Origin: Ruaniaceae bacterium
GTDB lineage: Bacteria > Actinomycetota > Actinomycetes > Actinomycetales > Actinomycetaceae
Direction: 5' to 3'
Assembly: GCA_030450655.1 (NCBI GenBank)
Contig: JAKDIE010000003.1
Span: 1-18,601, forward strand
Length of the DNA: 18,601 bases
Position 1 is the stretch's first letter; the number at the start of each line of letters is the position of its first letter. The position numbers and the translations under genes are program-made. Positions 7,681 to 15,040 of the stretch are shown here, piece after piece. The notes beneath the pieces are model-generated. The model made no database searches. It was given only the letters and a program-made list of their open reading frames with translations, and was not told where the DNA came from.

Positions 7681-7720
7681 CACATGGTGGTCACACGGGT
7701 AGTCCGTGGACCACCATGTG
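7681..7720 (+). terminator. Long perfect hairpin after the kinase-dehydrogenase gene, terminator-like without a U tract
   Basis: Arms CACATGGTGGTC (7681-7692) and GACCACCATGTG (7709-7720) are perfectly complementary over 12 bp. Inside them CACGG (7694-7698) pairs with CCGTG (7704-7708) around a GTAGT loop, with A7693 as a bulge, giving about 17 bp of stem. It starts 15 bases after the upstream stop codon. No run of T follows, so it could be an actinobacterial-style terminator, an RNA-stabilising 3' structure, or, as a DNA palindrome, an operator for the downstream ilv promoter about 32 bases further on. Confidence 0.6.
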
Positions 7721-7751
7721 AGACGGCGTCGCGTGCCAACAGGCCCCTGCG

Positions 7752-7764
7752 TAGGCTTCTGAAC
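7752..7764 (+). promoter_or_regulatory. Putative ilv operon promoter (-10 box) giving a leaderless leader peptide
   Basis: TAGGCT at 7752-7757 fits the actinobacterial TANNNT -10 consensus and lies seven bases before the leader peptide ATG at 7765, so transcription would begin on or just before that codon. No clear -35 hexamer is visible at 16-18 bases upstream, and no convincing Shine-Dalgarno sequence precedes the leader ATG, both consistent with leaderless initiation. Confidence 0.5.
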
Positions 7765-7809
7765 ATGCGGCAACGAGTAATTATCCGGCGCACGGCGTCG
7801 GAGAGATAG
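7765..7809 (+). CDS. ilv leader peptide (14 aa, attenuation sensor)
   Basis: A short open reading frame encoding [14 protein letters not shown] and ending in TAG. Its middle holds three consecutive branched-chain codons, GTA-ATT-ATC (Val-Ile-Ile, 7777-7785). Two of these, GTA and ATT, are uncommon choices in a high-GC genome, which would sharpen stalling when charged Val- or Ile-tRNA is scarce. It ends 67 bases before ilvB and is followed by a hairpin and an intrinsic terminator, the arrangement of ribosome-mediated attenuation known for ilvBNC in other Actinobacteria (for example Corynebacterium and Streptomyces). No homology supports it beyond this architecture. Confidence 0.75.
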   Translation: MRQRVIIRRTASER

Positions 7810-7826
7810 AGATGCTCCACGCTGTG
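7791..7826 (+). promoter_or_regulatory. Attenuator hairpin upstream of the terminator (pause / competing stem)
   Basis: CACGGCGT (7791-7798) pairs with ACGCTGTG (7819-7826) with one G-U pair, and GGAG (7800-7803) pairs with CTCC (7815-7818), with C7799 bulged and an 11-base loop. The 5' arm lies in the last codons of the leader peptide, so a ribosome stalled at Val-Ile-Ile or one finishing translation would open or block it. It abuts the terminator hairpin with one base between. The exact antiterminator pairing is not resolved by eye. Confidence 0.6.
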
Positions 7827-7827
7827 T

Positions 7828-7852
7828 ACCCTCGCCCCGGCGGGGGTCTTTT
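7828..7852 (+). terminator. Intrinsic terminator of the ilv attenuator
   Basis: ACCCTCGC (7828-7835) pairs with GCGGGGGT (7840-7847) over 8 bp (one T-G wobble) around a CCCG loop, followed at once by CTTTT. This is the only classical stem-plus-U-tract terminator in the window. It lies 24 bases before the ilvB start, after the leader peptide, so it can only act by stopping transcription before ilvB. Confidence 0.75.
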
Positions 7853-7876
7853 CATGTTCGAGAACGGAGGACTGCG

Positions 7877-9676
7877 ATGACCGTCCAGAATGGCGCAGCA
7901 GCGGACGCTGCACGCGGCGGTACAACCGAGCGGATGACTGGTGCTCAGTCAATCGTGCGATCCCTCGAGGAGCTCGGCGTAGATGTAGTCTTCGGCCTTC
8001 CCGGAGGCGCAATCCTTCCCACCTACGATCCACTCTTCGCCTCCACGAAGCTTCGGCACATCCTCGTGCGGCATGAGCAGGGTGCGGGGCATGCGGCCGA
8101 AGGTTACGGGGCGGTGAGCGGACGCCCCGGAGTGTGCATCGCTACCTCCGGGCCCGGCGCAACCAACCTGGTGACCCCGTTGGCGGACGCCAACATGGAT
8201 TCGGTCCCGATGGTCGCGATCACCGGCCAGGTGAACGCCCCGGCGATCGGTACGGACGCGTTCCAGGAGGCGGACATCGTGGGAGCCACGATGCCTCTCA
8301 CGAAGCATTCCTTCCTGGTGACGGACCCGCAGGACATCCCTGCGCGCATCGCCGAGGCGTACCACATAGCCTCGACCGGACGCCCCGGTCCGGTTCTGGT
8401 GGACATCGCGAAATCCGCGCAGGCCGCCATGATGGACTACTCGTGGCCGCCGCGGATCTCGCTGCCGGGATATCGGCCCACCCTCAAGCCTCACCAGCGC
8501 CAGATCCGTGAGGCCGCGCGGCTCCTTGCCACGGCCTCCCGCCCGGCCCTCTACATCGGTGGCGGAGCCATTCGTGCAGGCGCCAGCGCCGAGCTAACCC
8601 AGCTCGCGAACGTGTCGGGCGCTGCCGTGGTCACCACCCTGATGGCGCGCGGTGCGGTTCCGGATTCGCACCCGCAACACTGCGGAATGCCCGGCATGCA
8701 CGGCTCAGTCTCGGCGGTCGCCGCGCTGCAGCGCGCGGACCTGATCATCGCCCTCGGTGCGCGGTTCGATGACCGTGTCACCGGTGATCTGAAGAGCTTC
8801 GCCCCCCACGCGATCATCGTTCATGCGGACATCGACCCGGCCGAGATCGGCAAGGTCCGCCGCGTGGACGTGCCGATCGTGGGCGATCTGAAGCTCACCG
8901 CAGCCGCCCTCGTGGCCGCGTTGGCGCATGCACATGAGCAGCACGGCAAGCCGGATCTCGGCGCGTGGTGGCAGTACCTCGACACCCTGCGTGAGACCTA
9001 CCCGCTCGGCTGGACGCCCACCGAAGATGGGCTGATGGCCCCGCAGTACGTGATCCAGCGCCTCGGCGACATGGCGGGCCCGGATGCCACCTACGTCTCG
9101 GGAGTGGGCCAGCACCAGATGTGGGCGGCGCAGTTCATCAAGTATGAGCGGCCACGCGCCTGGCTGAACTCCGGTGGTCTCGGCACGATGGGATACTCGG
9201 TTCCAGCCGCGATGGGTGCGAAGGTCGCCGAGCCAGGCCGCGAGGTCTGGGCGATTGACGGCGATGGGTGCTTCCAGATGACGAACCAGGAGTTGGCAAC
9301 CTGCGCCTTGAACGACATCCCGATCAAGGTGGCGCTGATTAACAACTCCTCGCTCGGCATGGTCCGCCAGTGGCAGACCCTCTTCTACGACGGCCGCTAC
9401 TCAAACACCGAACTCCACACAGGGCATGAGACGGTGCGCATTCCGGACTTCGTGAAGCTGGCAGAGTCCATGGGCTGTGTGGGCCTGCGGTGCGAAAGCC
9501 CTGCGGACGTGGATGACACGATCAAGAAGGCGCAGGAGATAGACGATCGGCCCGTCGTCGTCGACTTCGTGGTCTCGCGTGACGCAATGGTGTGGCCGAT
9601 GGTGCCCGCCGGTCTCTCGAACGACGAGGTCATGTATGCCAACGGACTCAAGCCCAACTTCGATACTGACGAGTAA
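7877..9676 (+). CDS. ilvB: Acetolactate synthase (acetohydroxyacid synthase), catalytic large subunit
   Basis: Condenses two pyruvate, or pyruvate with 2-oxobutyrate, to acetolactate or acetohydroxybutyrate: the first shared step of valine, leucine and isoleucine synthesis (EC 2.2.1.6). At 599 residues it has the normal three-domain layout. The N-terminal thiamine-diphosphate domain holds catalytic Glu67 in [15 protein letters not shown] and the [10 protein letters not shown] loop. The central domain has [10 protein letters not shown]. The C-terminal domain has the thiamine-binding motif from Gly462-Asp463-Gly464 to Asn489-Asn490, followed by [13 protein letters not shown]. The start is supported by GGAGG at 7866-7870. 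The first about 20 residues are a variable, poorly conserved tail. It leads the operon, with ilvN 11 bases downstream, and is the target of the attenuator just upstream. Confidence 0.97.
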   Translation: MTVQNGAAADAARGGTTERMTGAQSIVRSLEELGVDVVFGLPGGAILPTYDPLFASTKLRHILVRHEQGAGHAAEGYGAVSGRPGVCIATSGPGATNLVTPLADANMDSVPMVAITGQVNAPAIGTDAFQEADIVGATMPLTKHSFLVTDPQDIPARIAEAYHIASTGRPGPVLVDIAKSAQAAMMDYSWPPRISLPGYRPTLKPHQRQIREAARLLATASRPALYIGGGAIRAGASAELTQLANVSGAAVVTTLMARGAVPDSHPQHCGMPGMHGSVSAVAALQRADLIIALGARFDDRVTGDLKSFAPHAIIVHADIDPAEIGKVRRVDVPIVGDLKLTAAALVAALAHAHEQHGKPDLGAWWQYLDTLRETYPLGWTPTEDGLMAPQYVIQRLGDMAGPDATYVSGVGQHQMWAAQFIKYERPRAWLNSGGLGTMGYSVPAAMGAKVAEPGREVWAIDGDGCFQMTNQELATCALNDIPIKVALINNSSLGMVRQWQTLFYDGRYSNTELHTGHETVRIPDFVKLAESMGCVGLRCESPADVDDTIKKAQEIDDRPVVVDFVVSRDAMVWPMVPAGLSNDEVMYANGLKPNFDTDE

Positions 9677-9687
9677 GGAAAATCGAG

Positions 9688-10212
9688 ATGCCACGCCACA
9701 CCCTTTCTGTGCTGGTCGAGAACACACCTGGCGTTCTCACCCGGGTCGCTGGACTCTTCGCCCGGCGCTCATTCAACATTCACTCGCTCGCCGTGGGCCC
9801 CACCGAGCACGAGGAGATCTCGCGCATGACGGTGGTTGTTGACGCCGATGATCTGCCGCTCGAACAGGTCACGAAGCAGCTCAATAAGCTCATCAACGTG
9901 CTGAAGATCGTGCAACTCGATCCTGATGCGTCCGTACAGCGTGAGCTCCTCATGGTCAAGGTCAAAGCCGATGACGCCTCGCGCACCGCCGTGCTCCAGG
10001 TCGTGGAACTCTTCCGCGCCCACGTGGTGGATGTCGCCACAGATTCGGTCACAATTGAGGCCGTGGGTGGGGAGGCGAAGCTCGAGGCACTCCTCGCCGC
10101 CCTCGGACCATACGGGGTCAAGGAAATCGTCCAGTCGGGCACCGTCGCGATTGCGCGCGGATCACGCTCGCTGACAGACAAGGCAGAGCGCAGCCTGCGC
10201 TCCGCACGATAG
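9688..10212 (+). CDS. ilvN: Acetolactate synthase small (regulatory) subunit
   Basis: A 174-residue regulatory partner of IlvB that stimulates the catalytic subunit and confers valine feedback inhibition. Residues about 1-80 form an ACT domain (RHTLSVLVENTPGVLTRVAGLFARRSFNIHSL; here in register with the family), and about 85-165 form the C-terminal ALS_ss_C domain, with the typical VQRELLMVKV and PYGVKEIVQSG segments. Length is usual for bacterial IlvN/IlvH. AAGGAAAA lies before the ATG, and the gene follows ilvB by 11 bases and precedes ilvC by 9, consistent with one transcript. Confidence 0.96.
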   Translation: MPRHTLSVLVENTPGVLTRVAGLFARRSFNIHSLAVGPTEHEEISRMTVVVDADDLPLEQVTKQLNKLINVLKIVQLDPDASVQRELLMVKVKADDASRTAVLQVVELFRAHVVDVATDSVTIEAVGGEAKLEALLAALGPYGVKEIVQSGTVAIARGSRSLTDKAERSLRSAR

Positions 10213-10221
10213 GGAATAGAC

Positions 10222-11250
10222 ATGGCAGAAATGTTCTACGACGACGACGCGGACCTCGCGCTGATCCAGTCCAAGAAGGTCGCCGTCATCGGATACGGCT
10301 CGCAGGGTCACGCACACTCGCTGAACCTGCGCGATTCAGGTGTGGACGTGACCGTGGGGCTGCGCGAGGGCTCACCCTCCTGGGCGAAGGCCTCCGAGCA
10401 GGGCCTGAAGGTGGCAACCGTGGCAAGCGCCGTGGCGCAGGCCGATGTGGTAATGATCCTCGCGCCGGACCAGTACCAGCGCACCATCTACTCGGAGCAG
10501 ATCGCCCCGAACCTGAAGGAGGACGCGGCGCTGTTCTTTGCGCACGGCTTCAACATCCGCTTCGGCTACATCGCGCCGGATACCTCGCACGATATCTGCC
10601 TCGTAGCACCCAAGGGCCCGGGCCACGTGGTGCGCCGCGAGTTCGAGGCCGGCCGCGGAGTCCCCGTGATCGTGGGTGTTGAGAACGACGCCTCCGGCGA
10701 GGCGTGGGCGCTCGCGCTCTCCTATGCGAAGGCGATCGGCGGGCTGCGCGCCGGCGGCATCAAGACCTCGTTCACCGAGGAGACCGAGACGGACCTGTTC
10801 GGCGAGCAGGCCGTGCTCTGCGGTGGCCTGTCCCAGCTCATCCAGTACGGATTCGAGACGCTCACCGAGGCCGGCTACCAGCCCGAGGTTGCGTACTTCG
10901 AGGTGCTGCACGAGATGAAGCTGATCGTGGACCTCGTGGTGGAGGGTGGCCTCACCAAGCAGCGCTGGTCCGTTTCGGACACGGCCGAGTACGGCGATTA
11001 CGTCTCCGGCCCGCGCGTGATCGATCCGCACGTCAAGGACAACATGAAGGCTGTGCTCGATGACATCCGTTCGGGCGCATTCGCCGAGCGCTTCATCGCC
11101 GATCAGGACAACGGCGGAATCGAGTTCAAGGACCTGCGCGCCAAGGGTGAGTCCCACCCGATCGAGCAGGTGGGCCCGAATCTCCGTGGCATGTTCGTGT
11201 GGTCCAACCAGGCGGACGCGGACTACGTGGAAGGCTCGGCCTCCCGCTGA
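10222..11250 (+). CDS. ilvC: Ketol-acid reductoisomerase (class I)
   Basis: Isomerises and reduces acetolactate and acetohydroxybutyrate to the dihydroxy acids with NADPH and Mg2+ (EC 1.1.1.86). The 342-residue length fits the short class I form. [13 protein letters not shown] (24-36) is the Rossmann loop. Arg48, Ser51 and Ser53 at the end of the second strand suggest NADPH preference. AHGFNIRFG holds catalytic His108, followed by [10 protein letters not shown]. Mg2+ ligands Asp191 and Glu195 lie in [19 protein letters not shown], with Glu231 in the knotted C-terminal domain. It ends on TGATG, sharing a base with the leuB start, so leuB translation is probably coupled to it. Confidence 0.97.
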   Translation: MAEMFYDDDADLALIQSKKVAVIGYGSQGHAHSLNLRDSGVDVTVGLREGSPSWAKASEQGLKVATVASAVAQADVVMILAPDQYQRTIYSEQIAPNLKEDAALFFAHGFNIRFGYIAPDTSHDICLVAPKGPGHVVRREFEAGRGVPVIVGVENDASGEAWALALSYAKAIGGLRAGGIKTSFTEETETDLFGEQAVLCGGLSQLIQYGFETLTEAGYQPEVAYFEVLHEMKLIVDLVVEGGLTKQRWSVSDTAEYGDYVSGPRVIDPHVKDNMKAVLDDIRSGAFAERFIADQDNGGIEFKDLRAKGESHPIEQVGPNLRGMFVWSNQADADYVEGSASR

Positions 11251-12275
11251 TGGCAGTCAATGTCGCACTCATCCCCGGCGACGGCATCGGTTCCGAGGTC
11301 GTCGCCGAGGGCGTCAAGGTACTGCGCGCTGTTCTCGGTGACGAACTCACCACGAACGAGTTCGATCTGGGCGCCGCACGCTACCACCGCACGGGGGAGA
11401 TCCTGCCCGACGACGAACTGGCGGCCCTGCGCGGATACGACGCCATCCTGCTGGGTGCGATCGGCGATCCGTCGGTTCGCTCAGGTGTGCTCGAGCGTGG
11501 ACTACTCCTGAAGCTTCGCTTCGCCCTGGATCACTACGTGAACCTGCGCCCGGGACGCATCGTTCCCGGCGTGCACACGCCACTGGCCGATCCTGGCGAG
11601 GTGGACTTCGTCGTCGTCCGTGAAGGGACCGAAGGTCCGTACGTGGGCAACGGTGGCACGATCCGCCAGGGCACACCGCACGAGGTGGCCAACGAGGTGA
11701 GCGTGAACACGGCGTTCGGCGTGGAGCGGGTGGTGCGGTACGCATTCGCGCTTGCGAACGAGCGCGAGCGCAAGCACCTGACCCTCGTGCACAAGCACAA
11801 CGTTCTGGTGCACTCCGGTCACCTGTGGCGCCGCACGGTCGAGGCCGTGGGTGCCGAGTATCCGGACGTGAGCACGGATTACCTGCACGTGGACGCCGCG
11901 TCGATCTTCTTCGTGACAAACCCGTCCCGTTTCGACGTCATCGTGACGGACAACCTGTTCGGGGACATCCTCACGGATCTGGCGGCGGCGGTGACGGGCG
12001 GGATTGGGCTCGCGGCCTCAGGCAACGTGAACCCGGACCGCACCGCGCCCTCCATGTTCGAGCCCGTCCACGGATCGGCGCCGGATATCGCGGGCAAGGG
12101 AATTGCGGACCCAACGGCCACGATTTCCTCGGTGGCGCTACTGTTGCGTCACGTGGGTAAGACCAGCGAGGCCGACGCCGTGGACGCCGCGGTGGCGGCG
12201 GATCTCGGTGAGCGCGGAACAACGCCGCGCAGCACAACGCAGGTGGGCCGCGCGATCGTAGCGCGCCTCGGCTAG
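11250..12275 (+). CDS. leuB: 3-isopropylmalate dehydrogenase (also likely 3-methylmalate dehydrogenase)
   Basis: Oxidatively decarboxylates 3-isopropylmalate in leucine synthesis (EC 1.1.1.85). In organisms using citramalate the same enzyme handles 3-methylmalate to give 2-oxobutyrate. The 341-residue protein shows [12 protein letters not shown] at the N-terminus, substrate arginines in [27 protein letters not shown] with Arg124 and Tyr131, Lys182 in LVHKHNVL, metal ligands around Asp215 and in [11 protein letters not shown] (Asp234, Asp239), and the NAD site [20 protein letters not shown]. The ATG at 11250 overlaps the ilvC stop; a longer frame from 11199 lies inside ilvC. Adjacent cimA argues that it serves both leucine and isoleucine routes. 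The isomerase leuCD is not in the window. Confidence 0.95.
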   Translation: MAVNVALIPGDGIGSEVVAEGVKVLRAVLGDELTTNEFDLGAARYHRTGEILPDDELAALRGYDAILLGAIGDPSVRSGVLERGLLLKLRFALDHYVNLRPGRIVPGVHTPLADPGEVDFVVVREGTEGPYVGNGGTIRQGTPHEVANEVSVNTAFGVERVVRYAFALANERERKHLTLVHKHNVLVHSGHLWRRTVEAVGAEYPDVSTDYLHVDAASIFFVTNPSRFDVIVTDNLFGDILTDLAAAVTGGIGLAASGNVNPDRTAPSMFEPVHGSAPDIAGKGIADPTATISSVALLLRHVGKTSEADAVDAAVAADLGERGTTPRSTTQVGRAIVARLG

Positions 12276-12320
12276 AAGTGAGACGGTCTCCGGCCGTGTG
12301 AGATGAAGGAGTGTTCCCTG

Positions 12321-13415
12321 ATGGGATTCGCCGATCGCTTTCCAATCAGTGCCCCCGTGGCGCGGAAGAGCGCAGCAGATCGGGCCGCCCTGCTGCAGGA
12401 CCTGAAGTTCGGACGTGAGTTCACGGACCACATGGCCCGCGCCGTCTATACGAACGGCGAGGGCTGGCACTCGCAGGAACTCGTGGGGTACGGACCGCTC
12501 TCGCTCTCACCGGCCACCTCCGTGTTCCACTACGCGCAGGAGGTCTTCGAGGGCCTGAAGGCGTACCGGCACGCCGATGGCTCCGTGTGGGCGTTCCGGC
12601 CCGAGCGGAACGCCGAGCGCTTCCAGCGGTCGGCACGCCGCTTGGCCATGGCCGAGCTTCCCGTGGAGGACTTCCTCGGCTCGATCGAGGCGCTCGTTGC
12701 GGCGGATCGGGAGTGGGTGCCGAGCGATCCGGACTCGAGCCTGTACCTGCGGCCGTTCGCCTTCGGTTCCGAGCCGTACCTCGGCGTGCACCCGTCGAAT
12801 GAGATCACGTACCTGCTCATCGCCTCGCCGGTGGGTCCGTACTTCGCAACCGGCTTTAGCCCGGTCTCGATCTGGGTGACGCGCGAGTACAACCGGGCGG
12901 CGCCGGGCGGTACGGGTGCGGCGAAGACGGGCGGCAACTATGCCTCGTCCATGCTGCCCACCAACGAGGCCTACGCCCACGGTTGCCAGCAGGTGTGCTT
13001 CCTCGACGCGGCCACGGACACGCTGCTTGAAGAGTTGGGTGGCATGAACGTGATGGTGGTGATGGATGACGGCACGGTGGCGACCCCGCGGCTCTCCGGC
13101 ACCATCCTCGAAGGGGTGACCCGCGATTCGGTTCTCACCCTCCTGCGCGAGGGAGGTTCTGCCGTCCAGGAGCGGGATATCCCGATGACCGAACTCCTTG
13201 ACGGGGTGCGTTCGGGGCGCATCCGCGAGGTCTTCGCGTGCGGCACGGCCGCCGTCATCACACCGATCGGCCGGCTCGCGGCACACGATTTTGACGTCAC
13301 CGTGGGCGATGGCACCCCGGGCGAGGTCACCACCTCCCTCTACAACCACCTGACCGATATCCAGTTCGGCCGCGCGGAGGACGCGCACGGCTGGCTCTAC
13401 CCATTGGTGCGATGA
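12321..13415 (+). CDS. ilvE: Branched-chain amino acid aminotransferase
   Basis: PLP-dependent transaminase for the last step of valine, leucine and isoleucine synthesis (EC 2.6.1.42). The 364-residue protein has the actinobacterial/eukaryotic-type BCAT layout: FHYAQEVFEGLKAYR in the small domain, YLRPFAFGSEPYLGV, the PLP lysine Lys202 in GGTGAAKTGGNYASS, EELGGMNVMVV, and a C-terminal CGTAAVITPIG phosphate loop. The ATG at 12321 is preferred over an in-frame ATG at 12303 because AAGGAG at 12306-12311 is well placed for it, whereas nothing resembling a ribosome binding site precedes 12303. Its 45-base gap from leuB is the largest in the operon and shows no terminator. It overlaps cimA by four bases. 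Confidence 0.95.
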   Translation: MGFADRFPISAPVARKSAADRAALLQDLKFGREFTDHMARAVYTNGEGWHSQELVGYGPLSLSPATSVFHYAQEVFEGLKAYRHADGSVWAFRPERNAERFQRSARRLAMAELPVEDFLGSIEALVAADREWVPSDPDSSLYLRPFAFGSEPYLGVHPSNEITYLLIASPVGPYFATGFSPVSIWVTREYNRAAPGGTGAAKTGGNYASSMLPTNEAYAHGCQQVCFLDAATDTLLEELGGMNVMVVMDDGTVATPRLSGTILEGVTRDSVLTLLREGGSAVQERDIPMTELLDGVRSGRIREVFACGTAAVITPIGRLAAHDFDVTVGDGTPGEVTTSLYNHLTDIQFGRAEDAHGWLYPLVR

Positions 13416-15004
13416 TGCGAATCGAAATCTACGACACGACCCTGCGCGATGGCGCCCAGCAGGAGGGCATGAACCTCTCTGTGGCGGACAAGATCGCGAT
13501 CGCACCGCTGCTCGATCAGCTGGGCATGCACTTCATCGAAGGCGGCTGGCCGGGCGCGATCCCGCGGGACACTGAGTTCTTCGAGGCGGTCAAGGCGAAG
13601 CGGCCGTTCCACCGGGCCGCGTTCGCGGCGTTCGGTGCTACGCGCAAGGCGGGGGTCGCCGTCGAACAGGATCAGCAGGTGCTGGCGTTGCTGAACTCGG
13701 GGGCCGAGTTCGTCACGCTCGTGGCCAAGTCCGATATCCGGCACGTGGAGCGGGCTTTGCGGACCGACGGCGATGAGAACCTTGCGATGGTGCGTGACAC
13801 TGTCGAGTTCCTCCGCAGGGAGGGCCGCGAGGTGATTCTCGACGCCGAGCACTTCTTTGACGGCTACCGCTTCAACTCCGAGTACACGCGCAGCGTGATC
13901 CAGGCTGCTGCCGATTCGGGCGCGCGCACGGTGGTGCTGTGTGACACCAACGGCGGGATGCTGCCGCAGTGGGTGGCGGACATCGTGGGTGAAGTATCGG
14001 ACATCGGCACAATGATTGGGATGCACGCGCACAACGACACGGGTTGCGCGGTTGCCAACACGATCGCCGCGGTCGAGGCCGGCGCACGTCACATCCAGGG
14101 CACCGTGAACGGCTACGGCGAGCGCACGGGCAACGCGGACCTGCTCACCTGTGTGGCGAACCTCCAACTCAAGCTCGGATACGACTGCCTGGGCGAGGAC
14201 CTGCTGCAGGCGTACTCGATCGCCCACCAGATCGCCGAGATCACGAACATCTCGCCGTTCGCCCGCCAGCCGTACGTGGGGGCGAGCGCCTTCGCGCACA
14301 AGGCGGGGCTGCACGCCTCGGCGATTCGGGTGGATCCGGATCTGTACCAGCACATCGAGCCGAAGAGCGTGGGCAACGATATGCGCATGCTGATCTCGGA
14401 CATGGCGGGGCGTGCGTCCATCGAGCTGAAGGCCCGCGAGTTTGGGATTGACGTATCGGGACGGCCCGAGGTGGTGAACGCCGTCACGCAGCGCGTGAAG
14501 GAGGCGGAGGCCGCCGGGTACACGTACGACGCCGCCGATGCCTCGGTGGAGTTACTGCTCCGCGAAGAGCTAGATGGCCGCCGGGCGAGCTTCTTCGAGG
14601 TGGAGTCGTGGCGCGCCCAGGTGGAGGAACGTGCGAACGGCAACGCTCACGGCTACGCCGAAGCGACCGTGAAGGTGAGCACGCGAGATGGCCGGATCGT
14701 CCGCACAGGCGAGGGCAACGGCCCCGTGAACGCGCTGGACAAGGCGCTGCGCGAGGCGCTGCTGCCCACGTTCCCGCAGATCGAATCCTTCGAGCTGATC
14801 GACTTCAAGGTGCGCATCCTCGATTCCGAGCAGGGCACGGATGCGATCATCCGCGTGCTGATCGAGACCACGGACGGCATTCGCTCCTGGTCCACGGTGG
14901 GCGTGGGTTCGGACGTCATCGCCGCCTCGTGGGAGGCGCTGGTGGACTCCATCACATGGGGCCTGCTCCATTCGGGCCAGGACGAACCCCGCTACGCCGG
15001 CTGA
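13412..15004 (+). CDS. cimA: (R)-citramalate synthase
   Basis: Condenses pyruvate with acetyl-CoA to citramalate, opening the threonine-independent route to 2-oxobutyrate for isoleucine (EC 2.3.3.21). The 530-residue protein begins RIEIYDTTLRDGAQQEG (Arg12-Asp13 catalytic/metal), continues with IEGGWPGAIPRDTEFF, which points to the TIGR00977 citramalate type rather than LeuA, and has the metal motif HAHNDTG (His205, His207) and TVNGYGERTGNADL. A LeuA-type allosteric domain occupies about 400-525. Start is ATG 13412 (ATGA overlap with ilvE) or the adjacent ATG 13415; the product differs by one Met. It appears to be the last gene of the operon. Function could include 2-isopropylmalate synthase activity, but the motif pattern favours citramalate. 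I see no strong terminator in the 36 bases before the convergent lplA stop. Confidence 0.93.
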   Translation: MMRIEIYDTTLRDGAQQEGMNLSVADKIAIAPLLDQLGMHFIEGGWPGAIPRDTEFFEAVKAKRPFHRAAFAAFGATRKAGVAVEQDQQVLALLNSGAEFVTLVAKSDIRHVERALRTDGDENLAMVRDTVEFLRREGREVILDAEHFFDGYRFNSEYTRSVIQAAADSGARTVVLCDTNGGMLPQWVADIVGEVSDIGTMIGMHAHNDTGCAVANTIAAVEAGARHIQGTVNGYGERTGNADLLTCVANLQLKLGYDCLGEDLLQAYSIAHQIAEITNISPFARQPYVGASAFAHKAGLHASAIRVDPDLYQHIEPKSVGNDMRMLISDMAGRASIELKAREFGIDVSGRPEVVNAVTQRVKEAEAAGYTYDAADASVELLLREELDGRRASFFEVESWRAQVEERANGNAHGYAEATVKVSTRDGRIVRTGEGNGPVNALDKALREALLPTFPQIESFELIDFKVRILDSEQGTDAIIRVLIETTDGIRSWSTVGVGSDVIAASWEALVDSITWGLLHSGQDEPRYAG

Positions 15005-15040
15005 GCCAGGGCTCTACGGGTCCGCAGATGCTGCCGGCGT

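Noticed and set aside
7681..7876. T-box or other tRNA-sensing riboswitch ahead of ilvB
   Set aside because: The TGGACC at 7707-7712 is part of a palindrome and lacks the T-box consensus (TGGNACCGCG) and a specifier stem; the leader-peptide attenuator explains the region better.
12507..14353. Long minus-strand open frames (about 330 and 320 codons) opposite ilvE and cimA, and a 261-codon one opposite ilvC (10372-11157)
   Set aside because: High-GC coding DNA commonly leaves antisense frames open; these translate to Arg/His/Val-rich sequence without domains, whereas the plus-strand products carry full catalytic motifs.
15003..15014. GAGC-CAGG-GCTC inverted repeat at the cimA stop as a bidirectional terminator
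   Set aside because: Only four to five base pairs with no T tract on either strand; too weak to call.
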